Positions 1 to 8,571 of a stretch of 64,000 bases of DNA are shown piece by piece. The notes under the pieces were generated by a model. That model worked only from the letters and a program-made list of their open reading frames with translations, was not told the origin of the DNA and did no database searches. Each line of letters starts with the position of its first letter. The stretch's first letter is position 1. A program made the translations under genes and the position numbers. The stretch comes from Natranaeroarchaeum sp042663585 (lineage in GTDB: Archaea > Halobacteriota > Halobacteria > Halobacteriales > Natronoarchaeaceae). The stretch spans positions 2,852,001 through 2,916,000 of the forward strand of contig NZ_JBHTAN010000006.1 of NCBI RefSeq assembly GCF_042663585.1, written 5' to 3'.

Positions 1-141
1 ACCTACCTGAGCGACGAACTCGCCGTCCCGGTCGGCGTCTTTGGGGGCGACGAATCGCCGCTGGAGTACGCCATTGAGGTCTGTTTCCCGGAGTTGCCCC
101 TGTTGCCGGTGCGGGACTCCCGGACCGTCGACGTCGAGTAG
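1..141 (+). CDS. C-terminal fragment of an unidentified protein
   Basis: An open frame enters from the left edge in frame 1 and runs 46 codons to a TAG at 139-141. It uses normal haloarchaeal codons and reads as an acidic globular C-terminus (ending LLPVRDSRTVDVE). The convergent HAD gene ends six bases further on. The start is outside the window and I do not recognise the family. Confidence 0.6.
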   Translation, partial: TYLSDELAVPVGVFGGDESPLEYAIEVCFPELPLLPVRDSRTVDVE

Positions 142-147
142 GCTCTG

Positions 148-819
148 CTACTGCACCGTTCCGCCGTTGACGACTGCCAGCACGGTCTCTCGCAGGTCTT
201 CGGGGCCTTCGGCTACGACGTCCGCCCCGGAAAAGTCCATGCCGGGGTTGATATCGGTCCGGTAGGCGATACTCGTCATTCCTGCGCGGTTTGCCGACTC
301 GATCCCGTTTTCGGAGTCCTCAACGGCGACACAGTCCGCCGGATCGACGTCGAGCGCGGCGGCCCCTTCCTCGTAGACAAGCGGTTCGGGTTTGCTGCGG
401 CCGTCGACGGCGTTGCCGCTGACGACGCCATCGAAGTGGTCCCGGATGCCGAACCGGTCGAGCACGATGTCGATCCAGTCGTGTGGCGAGGAGGAGACGA
501 CGGCGAGGTCGACCTCTCGCTTCTGGAGTTCTTCTGCGAGTTCCTCGAACCCGGAAAGTAGGGCGACCCGCTCGCCGTATAGCTCCTCGGCGGCGGCCTC
601 GTAGTGGGATTCGAGGGTCTCACGGTCGACCTGTAGCTGGTCAGCGTAGTTCTCTTCCAGATAATCGTAGATCTCCCGGTAGTTCATGCCCGTTATCTCC
701 TCGTCCTCGACGACGCCCTCGCCGACCGCCTCGGGGAGCACCCGTTCCTCCTCGAGTTCGACCCAGTACTCCTCGGAGTCGACCAGTACGCCGTCCATAT
801 CGAACAACACGGCCTTCAT
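148..819 (-). CDS. HAD-superfamily phosphatase (beta-phosphoglucomutase-like)
   Basis: A 223-residue HAD hydrolase, a soluble phosphatase or phosphomutase of unknown substrate. Motif I is FDMDGVLVDS (nucleophile D7, acid/base D9), motif II is VVSSSPHDW (about 108-114), the motif III lysine is K143 in RSKPEP, and the second acidic motif is VEDSENG (about 167-173). The helical cap lies between residues 16 and 85, as in the beta-phosphoglucomutase/phosphatase subfamily. An upstream open frame continues to 1002, but motif I starts seven residues after the ATG at 819, so that start is chosen. A cytoplasmic sugar-phosphate phosphatase is the best general guess; the substrate cannot be read from sequence. 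Confidence 0.88.
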   Translation of the reverse strand: MKAVLFDMDGVLVDSEEYWVELEEERVLPEAVGEGVVEDEEITGMNYREIYDYLEENYADQLQVDRETLESHYEAAAEELYGERVALLSGFEELAEELQKREVDLAVVSSSPHDWIDIVLDRFGIRDHFDGVVSGNAVDGRSKPEPLVYEEGAAALDVDPADCVAVEDSENGIESANRAGMTSIAYRTDINPGMDFSGADVVAEGPEDLRETVLAVVNGGTVQ

Positions 820-925
820 GTACGGTGCATAGACGACTCGCCCGGATATAGCTCCCGTCATCGTACTGTGGGTTGCACCGGTACCGTCCACAGGTTCAAG
901 TACGAATCCGGGCCCAGAGCGGTCC

Positions 926-1699
926 ATGTCCGACACAGCCGATCCAGTCCTGCACGAGACCGACCACTCGATCCGCGTCTTCGCCGGCGAGTGTACCGCC
1001 ATCTACGACAGCGAGGGCCGCGAGGAACACCGCGGTCACGTCACCGTCGTCGTCAAACCCGACAACACCGTCCTCGTTCACGACGCCGACGGCTACCAGC
1101 CAGTCGCGTGGCTCACCCGCGCCGATTCGGTGACCTGCGCCCGCGACCGCGGCTTCTCGGTGACGGCCCAGTCCGGCGACGAGACGCTCCGCGTCGTCGG
1201 CCACCGCGAGGACGGCTACGCCAGCTATCCGGCGACCGAAGCGGGCGTACCGGTCGGCACCTGCCCCGACTGCGGGCGCTCGCTCGTCCGCGCGAGCGGG
1301 GCCGTCTCCTGTCTTGGCTGTGGCGAGCGCTACGGTCTGCCGGCCGGCGCGTCGATCCGGTCGGAGCAGTGTGAGTGCGGTCTCCCCCGGCTTCGCGTCG
1401 AGCGCGGGGTCCCCTTCGACCTCTGTATGGACCGCGAGTGCGAGTCCCTCGACAGCGCGGTCCGCGAGGAGTTCGACCGCGCCTGGGACTGTCCGGAGTG
1501 TGGGGACGACCTTCGCGTCCTCCGCCGCGGCGGGCTTATCGCTGGCTGTAACTCCTACCCCGACTGCGAGACGGGCTTTTCCATTCCCGCGGGGACCGTG
1601 ATCGGCTCCTGTGAGTGTGGGTTACCGCTGTTCGAGACCGCGACCGGGCGGCGGTGTCTGGACGCGACCTGCGAGCGCGTCGCGCAGGCAGACACGTAA
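926..1699 (+). CDS. NucS-N-like domain fused to four zinc-ribbon modules
   Basis: A 257-residue protein. Residues 15-95 (GECTAIYD, VVVKPDNTVLVHDADGYQPVAWL) resemble the N-terminal DNA-binding/dimerisation domain of the archaeal and actinobacterial mismatch endonuclease EndoMS/NucS. The NucS nuclease domain is absent. In its place are four cysteine clusters typical of topoisomerase-type zinc ribbons: C113/C116/C129/C132, C149/C151/C167/C172, C189/C192/C208/C214 and C229/C231/C244/C249. The second and fourth share the unusual CECGLP start, suggesting internal duplication of a two-ribbon unit. I infer binding to DNA or RNA; no catalytic motif is visible. It is divergent from the HAD gene. Confidence 0.72.
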   Translation: MSDTADPVLHETDHSIRVFAGECTAIYDSEGREEHRGHVTVVVKPDNTVLVHDADGYQPVAWLTRADSVTCARDRGFSVTAQSGDETLRVVGHREDGYASYPATEAGVPVGTCPDCGRSLVRASGAVSCLGCGERYGLPAGASIRSEQCECGLPRLRVERGVPFDLCMDRECESLDSAVREEFDRAWDCPECGDDLRVLRRGGLIAGCNSYPDCETGFSIPAGTVIGSCECGLPLFETATGRRCLDATCERVAQADT

Positions 1700-1769
1700 C
1701 CGTCGACGAGGGCGTGCGGCTGAGGACCGACCGTAGCACCTTTGCCCGCCCACGGGCGAACGTTTACCA

Positions 1770-2819
1770 ATGGAAGGCACACTCCGCGACGGCGTCGTCC
1801 ACCTTTCGGGCAACGCACGACAGCAGTTCTACGACGCTCGCGGCTACGGCTATCCGACCGGCGGGAACGATATCGCGGTCGCCCCCGTCGAGGCCGCGCA
1901 TCTCCTCTTCCGGGGCGATCTGGATGCGGTCGTCGACGGCGACCGACGCCTCGGCTTCCGCGAGTTCCTCACCGGCACCGGCAGCGATCAGTTCGGCCTG
2001 CGATTCCTCGTCTACGCCGACCTGCGCGCACGCGGATTCTATCTCTCTCCGGCCCGCGAGCGGTGGACGCCGAACTCGGCCGACATCGAAACCGTTGATT
2101 TCGTCGTCTACCCGCGGGGCAAGGGCCCGGAAGACGGCCGGGTCGCCTACCGGATCCGCGTCGTCGGCGAGCGCCAGCGCCAGCCCGCCGCGTCGCTCGG
2201 TGACTGCACGCTCGCCATCGTCGACGAGGAGAGCGAGATTACCTACTTCGAGACGGGACGACCCGATCTCACTGGCTCGACGACGGTCGACCTCCCCGAC
2301 GGGGTGCCGGCGGTCCTCTTCGCTGACCGGGCTATCTGCTGGGAGCCGCCCGAACAACTCCACGATAGTGGCTTTTATGGCCAGCCTCTCGCCGAGCGAA
2401 ACGCCGACGGGATCCACGGACTCCAGTTGTCCCTCGTCGAGGCGGCACAGCTCGCCGACGCGGCTGCAATCGACGTTCCCGGCGGCTACGAGGCTGTCGT
2501 CGAACGCGGCCGTGCCGTGGAGGGCGAGCGGTTCGACCGGCGGCTCACTGCCTACTCCGCGCTCCGGGAGCAGGGAATCGTTCCCAAGACCGGCTTCAAG
2601 TTCGGCGCGGATTTCCGGACCTACGCCGACGTGGAATCGGTCGAAGAGCTCAGTCACTCCGAACGTCTCGTCCGGGTACTGCCGTCGAACCACGAGTTCG
2701 CGCCGCGAGACCTCTCGCTAGATATTCGGCTGGCCCACGGCGTCCGCAAGGAGATGTTGTTCGCGCTGCCCGACGGCGAGGGCATCGACTGGCTCGCAGT
2801 CGGGCGCATCACGCCCTGA
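1770..2819 (+). CDS. endA: tRNA-splicing endonuclease EndA
   Basis: A 349-residue euryarchaeal-type splicing endonuclease with two tandem repeats of the endonuclease fold (about 1-170 and 175-349), as in the dimeric double-length class. The C-terminal repeat carries the catalytic triad: Y285 in DFRTYAD, H296 in SHSERLVRV and K327 in GVRKEML. The family cuts bulge-helix-bulge motifs in intron-containing pre-tRNAs and at rRNA processing stems. The same window carries such a stem around 16S (13040-13052 with 14654-14666). trpS follows 60 bases later; haloarchaeal tRNA-Trp is a classic intron-bearing EndA substrate, which makes this pairing fitting. Confidence 0.95.
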   Translation: MEGTLRDGVVHLSGNARQQFYDARGYGYPTGGNDIAVAPVEAAHLLFRGDLDAVVDGDRRLGFREFLTGTGSDQFGLRFLVYADLRARGFYLSPARERWTPNSADIETVDFVVYPRGKGPEDGRVAYRIRVVGERQRQPAASLGDCTLAIVDEESEITYFETGRPDLTGSTTVDLPDGVPAVLFADRAICWEPPEQLHDSGFYGQPLAERNADGIHGLQLSLVEAAQLADAAAIDVPGGYEAVVERGRAVEGERFDRRLTAYSALREQGIVPKTGFKFGADFRTYADVESVEELSHSERLVRVLPSNHEFAPRDLSLDIRLAHGVRKEMLFALPDGEGIDWLAVGRITP

Positions 2820-2879
2820 CGGGGTCCCGAAACGAACGGTTTATGCGCCCGCCCGTACCAACCTCGGATAGTCGCACGG

Positions 2880-4523
2880 ATGACCCGAGATACAGACTCC
2901 CGTGACGCCAGCGCATCGCCGTCCGAACGACACGCCTCGGACGGGGAGGACTGGCACTCGTCGGTCCGAACCGACGGTTCAGGCGCTACCGACAGCGCCG
3001 CGGGGGCCGACGAGGTCGCACTCGACCCCTGGGGCTCCTCGTCGGTCGCGGACTACCGCAAACTGTTCGAGGAGTTCGGCATCGCCGAGTTCGAGGAGCT
3101 ACTGGACTCGGTGCCGAACCCCCACTACCTGATGCGCCGCGGCGTCATCTTCGGCCATCGGGACTACGAACCCGTCGCGGAAGCGATGCGAGAGGACGAT
3201 GCGTTCGCCGTCCTCTCCGGGTTCATGCCGACGGGTGATCCCCACATCGGTCACAAACTCGTCTTCGACGAGATCATCTGGCATCAACAGCAGGGCGGCG
3301 ATGCCTACGGGCTGATCGCCGACCTCGAAGCCCACAGCGCACGCGGCCTCTCCTGGGACGAGATCGACGAGCACTCGCGGGACTACATCCTCTCGCTGCT
3401 CGCGCTCGGCTTCGACCCCGAGGCAGGAACGCTCTACCGGCAGTCCGACAACCGTGAGGTGCAGGATCTGGCCTTCGAACTGGGTATCGAGGCGAACTAC
3501 TCCGAACTCGGTTCGATCTACGGCTTCGACGGCGAAACCGACGTCTCGCACATGCAAAGCGTCGTCACGCAGATGGCCGACATCCTCTACCCGCAGGTCG
3601 CCGACCAGCCCAAGCCGACGGTGATCCCGGTCGGCCCCGATCAGGACCCACACATGCGTCTGGCCCGGGATCTGGCCGCTCGAACCCGCTTTTTCGGCGT
3701 CACGGAGGCGTACGCCAGTTTCGAGGCGAACGAGACCGAGCGTCGTCTGATCGCAGCGGCATACGAGGCCCTAGACGGCGCGGCGGCCCGCACGGACGGA
3801 GAGCGCGACACCGTCCGCTGTGAGGACGTCGCCGACTGGCTGCGCGAGCACGAACCCGCGCCCGAAGAGGCCCGCCAGTCCGTCGTCGAAAAGCTCGACG
3901 CCGCGGGCAAGGAGCCGGTTCGACCCCGCGTCCGGCTACTCGACCGGAACGCCACCGAGGACGCCTTCGAGGCACTGATCGAGCGGATCGAGGGCGAGAA
4001 GCGCGTCTACGAGAACCACATCGACACCTTCGAGCTCTCCCGCGAGGCTGCCGACGAACTCGCTCGGCAGGCCGAACTCGATCACGGCGGCTACGGCTTC
4101 CGCCCGCCGTCCTCGATCTACCACCGGTTCATGACGGGGTTGACCGGCGGAAAGATGTCCTCGTCGATTCCCGCGTCGCACATCTCGCTGCTCGACGACC
4201 CCGAGGACGGCTACGACAAGGTCAAATCGGCAACTACGGGCGGCCGCGAAACGGCAGAGAAACAGCGCGAACTCGGCGGGAAAGCCGACGAATGTCCCGT
4301 CTACGAACTGTACGCCTACCTGCTCGCGGACGAGGACGACGAGTTCGCAAAGGACGTCTACGACGAGTGTGTCGGCGGCGAACGGCTCTGTGGTGGCTGC
4401 AAGGAGCAGGCCGCCGAACTCATGTCGGAGTTCCTCGAAGAGCACCAGGAGAAACGCGACGAGTGGGAAGCGAAACTCGACGACCTCGATATCGACCTCG
4501 ATAGCGACCGGAAACGACAGTAG
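2880..4523 (+). CDS. trpS: Tryptophanyl-tRNA synthetase
   Basis: A class I aminoacyl-tRNA synthetase of 547 residues that charges tRNA-Trp. The ATP-binding HIGH motif is at 122-125 (PTGDPHIGH) and the KMSSS loop at 425-429 (GGKMSSS). The first ~50 residues are a low-complexity Ser/Asp/Thr-rich extension absent from bacterial enzymes. An insertion at about 295-370 is highly acidic. The archaeal/eukaryal type is indicated by the spacing of the two motifs and the Cys-rich C-terminal stretch (VGGERLCGGC). It lies directly downstream of endA in the same direction and is probably cotranscribed. Confidence 0.95.
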   Translation: MTRDTDSRDASASPSERHASDGEDWHSSVRTDGSGATDSAAGADEVALDPWGSSSVADYRKLFEEFGIAEFEELLDSVPNPHYLMRRGVIFGHRDYEPVAEAMREDDAFAVLSGFMPTGDPHIGHKLVFDEIIWHQQQGGDAYGLIADLEAHSARGLSWDEIDEHSRDYILSLLALGFDPEAGTLYRQSDNREVQDLAFELGIEANYSELGSIYGFDGETDVSHMQSVVTQMADILYPQVADQPKPTVIPVGPDQDPHMRLARDLAARTRFFGVTEAYASFEANETERRLIAAAYEALDGAAARTDGERDTVRCEDVADWLREHEPAPEEARQSVVEKLDAAGKEPVRPRVRLLDRNATEDAFEALIERIEGEKRVYENHIDTFELSREAADELARQAELDHGGYGFRPPSSIYHRFMTGLTGGKMSSSIPASHISLLDDPEDGYDKVKSATTGGRETAEKQRELGGKADECPVYELYAYLLADEDDEFAKDVYDECVGGERLCGGCKEQAAELMSEFLEEHQEKRDEWEAKLDDLDIDLDSDRKRQ

Positions 4524-4589
4524 ACCCTCGCGAATCCTTTTTGCCTGACCGCCGTGAAATTTTTTACCTGGCTCGAAGAAGCCGTAGCT

Positions 4590-5504
4590 ATGTCCACTCG
4601 CGTCGACACGCTCAAACAGTCCGAGTACACCGGCGAAAACCGGTGTACGCCCTGTACAGTCGTCAACGTCTGTATCGCGGCCGTGCTTTCGGTCGCGGTC
4701 GGTTGGCTCGTCCCGCTTCTGGGTGTCGCCGTCTTCGGCCTCTCCCTCCTCGCGATATATTTCCGGGGCTATCTCGTCCCCGGGACGCCCGCGCTGACGA
4801 AGCGGTATCTTCCGGATCGCGTGCTGGCGCTGTTCGACAAAGCGCCCGAATCCGACTCGACTGGAGGCTTCGTCCCGGCATCCGAGGACGGGGCGACTAC
4901 CGGAGCCACCGCGTCGGACGACGACGGGGACAGTACTACCGATGCCCCAGCTAGCGAGACGGGCGCGACCGATCCGGACTTCGTCCCCGAGCAACTGCTC
5001 GCAGATCTCGGCGTGGTCGAACCCTGCGAAGCGGTCGATGATCTCTGTCTGACCGAGGAGTTCGAGCGCTCGTGGCTCGACGCGACTGCACAGCATCGCG
5101 ACGAGATCACCGACCCGGCGTTCCTCGCGCCGCTGTTCGACGCCGACGCCGAGGGTATCGAGAGCAACGAGGGCGAGGACTCCGTGGCGATCCAGGCAGC
5201 GGGTATCGGCCGCCAGCGCTGGATCTCGACGGGGGCGCTGCTCGCGGACGCCGCTGCGAACGAACTGCTCCTCGCAGAGCACGGGCGGTGGACGGCCCTC
5301 GACCCGCACCAGCGCCTCCCGATTCTGAAAGCGCTCCGGTCGTTCCTGCCCGTCTGTCCGCTCTGCGATGGCGAGATCCGGATGGGTAACGAGACGGTCG
5401 AGTCCTGTTGTCGGTCCTGGGAGGTGGTCGCGGTCGCCTGTACCGACTGTGAGACGCGCTATCTGGAAGTCGACGCACGGAGGATAGAGGGCGCAGCGGA
5501 ATAA
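4590..5504 (+). CDS. Membrane protein with acidic linker and cysteine-rich C-terminus
   Basis: A 304-residue protein not matched to a named family. It has an N-terminal CTPC motif (about 20-23), a hydrophobic hairpin of two membrane segments (about 27-70), a low-complexity Thr/Asp/Ala linker (about 100-145), and a globular domain ending in three cysteine clusters (CPLC, CC, CTDC), probably one zinc ribbon. The ATG at 4590 is preferred over the in-frame 4554 start because an AT-rich box (4557-4567) sits about 27 bases before 4590, fitting a leaderless transcript. It is convergent with the downstream ATPase gene. Confidence 0.7.
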   Translation: MSTRVDTLKQSEYTGENRCTPCTVVNVCIAAVLSVAVGWLVPLLGVAVFGLSLLAIYFRGYLVPGTPALTKRYLPDRVLALFDKAPESDSTGGFVPASEDGATTGATASDDDGDSTTDAPASETGATDPDFVPEQLLADLGVVEPCEAVDDLCLTEEFERSWLDATAQHRDEITDPAFLAPLFDADAEGIESNEGEDSVAIQAAGIGRQRWISTGALLADAAANELLLAEHGRWTALDPHQRLPILKALRSFLPVCPLCDGEIRMGNETVESCCRSWEVVAVACTDCETRYLEVDARRIEGAAE

Positions 5505-5539
5505 TCGTCAGTTCGTCCTGTTCCGACGGCGACGCGGCG

Positions 5540-6628
5540 TCAGGCGTCCTCTTCGAGCCACCCGGCCGGTCCGCTATCGTCGTCTCTGTGCTCGCCGACG
5601 GTTCGACGGTTGCTCTCTCCAACCCGGTCAGCGATGGTTTCAACCAGTTCGGAGAGTGGCTCGGCCACCTCGCTGTCCTCGTCGGTCACTGCCGGTCGCC
5701 CCGTTCCTTCCGCGCCGAGTTCCGGGTGGACCGGAAGCCGACCCAAGAGTTCGACGCCGTAGTCCTCGACGATGCCGTCCGCGCCGTCCTGGCCGAACAC
5801 CTCGTGGACGTCCCCGCAGTTCGGGCACTGGAACCCGCTCATGTTCTCGACGATGCCGAGCACCTCGGCGTCGTGTTGCTCGAACAGTTCCAGTCCCTTG
5901 CGGGCGTCGTCGACGGCCATCTGTTGGGGCGTCGTGACGATCACCGCGCCAGCCACCGGGACGCTCTGGAGCAGGTTCAGCGAGGCGTCACCGGTCCCCG
6001 GCGGGAGGTCGACGACGAGATAATCGAGCAGTCCCCACTCGACGTCCTCGATGAACTGCACCAGTATGTTGTTGACCATCGGTCCCCGGAGGACTGCGGG
6101 GTCGTCCTCGTTCTCGGTGAGAAAGCGCATGCTCATGACGCTGATCCCGTCCGAAGTCGGCGGGACGAGACGCTGATCGTCGGTCAGCGCCGGTTCGTCC
6201 TCGACGTTGAGGATGCGCGGGACGTTCGGCCCGTGGATATCCGCGTCGAGGATGCCGACGTTCGCGCCGAGGTCGCTCAACCCGGCGGCGAGGTTCGTCG
6301 CGACAGTCGTCTTGCCCACGCCGCCCTTGCCGCTCGCGACGGCGATGACGTTCTTGACGTTGGGGTACACCTCGGTGTCGAAGCCCAGTTCCTCGTCTAC
6401 GCCGGCGTGTAGCTCCGGCTCCAAGCCGAGGTCCGAGACGGCCGTTCGGATTCGATCACCGAGTTCCATCTCGCCCGGTGCGTAGGGTGTGTTCAGCGCG
6501 AGCGAGACGTGACCCGTCCCGTCTTCGACAGCGACGTCGTTTACCAGCCCGAGCGAGACGACATCGTCGTCCAACTGTGGGTCGGTCACTGTGCTGAGTT
6601 GATCGAGGAGTTCGCGTTCGGATGTCAT
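5540..6628 (-). CDS. Mrp/ApbC/NBP35-family Fe-S carrier ATPase
   Basis: A 362-residue cytoplasmic P-loop protein. Residues 5-80 form a MIP18/DUF59 domain (VTDPQLDDDVVSLGLV), followed by a deviant Walker A GKGGVGKTT at 100-108, DADIHGPNVPR, and the VDLPPGTGD switch. A CPNC pair (about residues 260-263, SGFQCPNCGDV) is the conserved bridging Fe-S site of this family, which inserts or transfers Fe-S clusters as a homodimer. The C-terminal 30 residues are a variable acidic tail. The gene ends 36 bases from the convergent membrane-protein gene. Confidence 0.93.
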   Translation of the reverse strand: MTSERELLDQLSTVTDPQLDDDVVSLGLVNDVAVEDGTGHVSLALNTPYAPGEMELGDRIRTAVSDLGLEPELHAGVDEELGFDTEVYPNVKNVIAVASGKGGVGKTTVATNLAAGLSDLGANVGILDADIHGPNVPRILNVEDEPALTDDQRLVPPTSDGISVMSMRFLTENEDDPAVLRGPMVNNILVQFIEDVEWGLLDYLVVDLPPGTGDASLNLLQSVPVAGAVIVTTPQQMAVDDARKGLELFEQHDAEVLGIVENMSGFQCPNCGDVHEVFGQDGADGIVEDYGVELLGRLPVHPELGAEGTGRPAVTDEDSEVAEPLSELVETIADRVGESNRRTVGEHRDDDSGPAGWLEEDA

Positions 6629-6864
6629 GGATGGTTCGTCGTAGTTGTTCCCGCTGGAAGCCGGGCCGCATTTGCTCTGCTCATAGCCGATTGCTGTTTC
6701 GGGCTCGGTACCGTTCGTATTCGCCCTGTTCGATCGTAGCTTGGTGGTGTAACTGTATATGCTCCCAGTCGGTTTTCATTTCACGAGAACGATCTATCCC
6801 GTGTTGGTTTCTATCATGACCGTGACTCGCAAGGTTTTTTTCTGACTCCTCACTATGGGTTCGT
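6629..6864. other. Gene-poor gap between Mrp ATPase and the pheST leader
   Basis: About 236 bases with no convincing gene. It must contain the divergent promoters for the Mrp-family ATPase (leftward) and the pheST leader (rightward). A run of seven T residues (about 6834-6840, after CGCAAGG) lies roughly 27 bases before the leader ATG at 6865 and may be the AT-rich promoter element. Confidence 0.4.
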
Positions 6865-6951
6865 ATGGCACCCGAACCCGCTACTCGTGCCAGTGGTGCG
6901 GCGATCCGACCACCAGCCAGTCAGGGTCTCGGGTTTTTCTTTTCGGTCTGA
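6865..6951 (+). CDS. Candidate Phe-codon leader peptide ahead of pheST
   Basis: A 28-codon ORF that ends GLGFFFSV followed by TGA, about 110 bases before pheS. Three consecutive Phe codons (TTT TTC TTT) near the end, upstream of the Phe-tRNA synthetase operon, are the hallmark of a ribosome-mediated attenuation leader, as in the bacterial pheST leader pheM. The same nucleotides (6932-6943) form a T-rich tract, which in archaea can itself act as a transcription terminator. An overlapping longer frame (6855-7046) covers the region but reads unlike a protein. The assignment is inference; the arrangement of ORF, Phe codons and position is directly visible. Confidence 0.5.
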   Translation: MAPEPATRASGAAIRPPASQGLGFFFSV

Positions 6952-7059
6952 TCGATCGGTGGACTCACGCAGACGGCTTCTCGCCCGACGCGTCGACGAA
7001 ACCGACCGCTAAACCGGAACCGGTAACTGACGACCACGCAGTGTGACATACATGAATCC

Positions 7060-8571
7060 ATGAAACTCCCAGCATCACAGGTCGCGGTCCTCGAAGCCGC
7101 GAGCGCGGACGAGGCACAGACGATCGACCAGATAGCGACGCTGACAGAGGAAAAGCCCGAGACCGTCACCGGCGCGGCGTTCAATCTCGAATCCGATGGG
7201 CTCGTCTCGATCGAGGAGACGGTCGAGGAGAGCGTCGAACTCACCGACGAAGGGCGGCAGTATCTCGAGGAGGGGCTTCCCGAGGTCCGCCTCTACGAGG
7301 CGGCCACAGAGCTCGGTGCGGACGAGGATGCCGTCTCCATGGGCCAGGGTATCGGTGCGTCCGGCCTCGACGGAGCGGCCGTCGATATCGCGCTCTCGAA
7401 CTACGCCCGGAAAGGCTACGGCACCATCGACAGCGGCGAGATCACGGCCGATCCCGACGCCGATCCCGATACCGATGCGGAGGCGGCGGCGCTCGAGGCG
7501 CTGGCGTCCGGCGATCCGGCCCCGGCCGACGAGGAGACGCTCGACCAGCTAGCTCACCGTGGGCTCGTCGATCGCTCGGAGCGGACGGTCCGGTCGGTGC
7601 GACTCACCGACGACGGCATCACCGCGCTGATGGAGGGCGTCGAGGTGGCCGAAACCGTCGACCAGCTCACCCCCGAGATGCTCACCAGCGGCGAGTGGAG
7701 CGAGGTCGAGTTCACGGAATACAACGTCGAAGCGGACGCCCCCGAGTACGGCGGCGGGAAAGAGCACATCCTTCGCCAGACGGCCAATCGCGTCAAGGAC
7801 GTCCTCGTCGGCATGGGCTTTCAGGAGATGGAGGGCCCCCACGTCGACGCGGATTTCTGGATCAACGACTGTCTGTTCATGCCCCAGGACCACCCGGCGA
7901 GAACCCACTGGGACCGCTTTGCAATGGACAACCCCCAGGAGATCGACGACCTTCCGGCCGACCTCGTCGAGCGCGTCGAGCGCGCCCACCGCGAAGGCGT
8001 CGGCGAGCACGGCGACGGCTACCACTCACCGTGGGACGAGGACTTCGCGCGTGCGCTCGCGCTGCGCGGGCACACCACGTCACTCTCGACTCGGTATCTC
8101 TCCGGCGAGCAGGTCGGCGAACTCGAACCGCCCCAGCGGTACTTCAGCGTCGAGAAGGTCTACCGTAACGACACGCTCGATCCGACGCATCTGCTGGAGT
8201 TCTTCCAGATCGAGGGCTGGGTGATGGCCGAGGACCTCTCGGTGCGTGACCTCATGGGCACCTTCGAGGAGTTCTACGCCCAGTTCGGGATCACCGATAT
8301 CGAGTTCAAACCGCACTACAACCCCTACACCGAACCGAGTTTCGAGCTCTTCGGGACCCACCCCGAGACGGGCGAACTGATCGAGATCGGCAACAGCGGC
8401 ATCTTCCGCGAGGAGATGCTCGAACCGCTGGGCGTCGACTGCGACGTGATGGCGTGGGGGCTCGCCCTCGAACGCCTGCTCATGCTGATCTACGGCTTCG
8501 AGGACATCCGTGATGTCCACGGGACGCTGTGTGATCTCGAACTGCTACGCGATACCGAGGTGATGTACTGA
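7060..8571 (+). CDS. pheS: Phenylalanyl-tRNA synthetase alpha subunit
   Basis: A 503-residue catalytic subunit of archaeal/eukaryal-type PheRS (alpha2-beta2). Residues 1-200 form the N-terminal winged-helix tRNA-binding region, and class II motifs follow: motif 2 around QRYFSVEKVYRNDTLDPTH and motif 3 near the C-terminus (VMAWGLALERLLML). The TEYNVEADAPEYGGGKEHI segment marks the start of the catalytic core. pheT overlaps the stop by one base (TGATG), implying translational coupling. The start at 7060 is chosen because the reading frame is closed immediately upstream. Confidence 0.96.
   Translation: MKLPASQVAVLEAASADEAQTIDQIATLTEEKPETVTGAAFNLESDGLVSIEETVEESVELTDEGRQYLEEGLPEVRLYEAATELGADEDAVSMGQGIGASGLDGAAVDIALSNYARKGYGTIDSGEITADPDADPDTDAEAAALEALASGDPAPADEETLDQLAHRGLVDRSERTVRSVRLTDDGITALMEGVEVAETVDQLTPEMLTSGEWSEVEFTEYNVEADAPEYGGGKEHILRQTANRVKDVLVGMGFQEMEGPHVDADFWINDCLFMPQDHPARTHWDRFAMDNPQEIDDLPADLVERVERAHREGVGEHGDGYHSPWDEDFARALALRGHTTSLSTRYLSGEQVGELEPPQRYFSVEKVYRNDTLDPTHLLEFFQIEGWVMAEDLSVRDLMGTFEEFYAQFGITDIEFKPHYNPYTEPSFELFGTHPETGELIEIGNSGIFREEMLEPLGVDCDVMAWGLALERLLMLIYGFEDIRDVHGTLCDLELLRDTEVMY

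Noticed and set aside
2820..2879. A Trp-codon leader before trpS, by analogy with pheST
   Set aside because: The 60-base gap has no ORF with consecutive TGG codons.
6855..7046. Longer ORF overlapping the pheST leader (starts MGSYGTRTRYSC)
   Set aside because: Composition is unlike haloarchaeal proteins (few acidic residues), and it runs through the likely leader and 5' UTR; the shorter frame with consecutive Phe codons fits context better.
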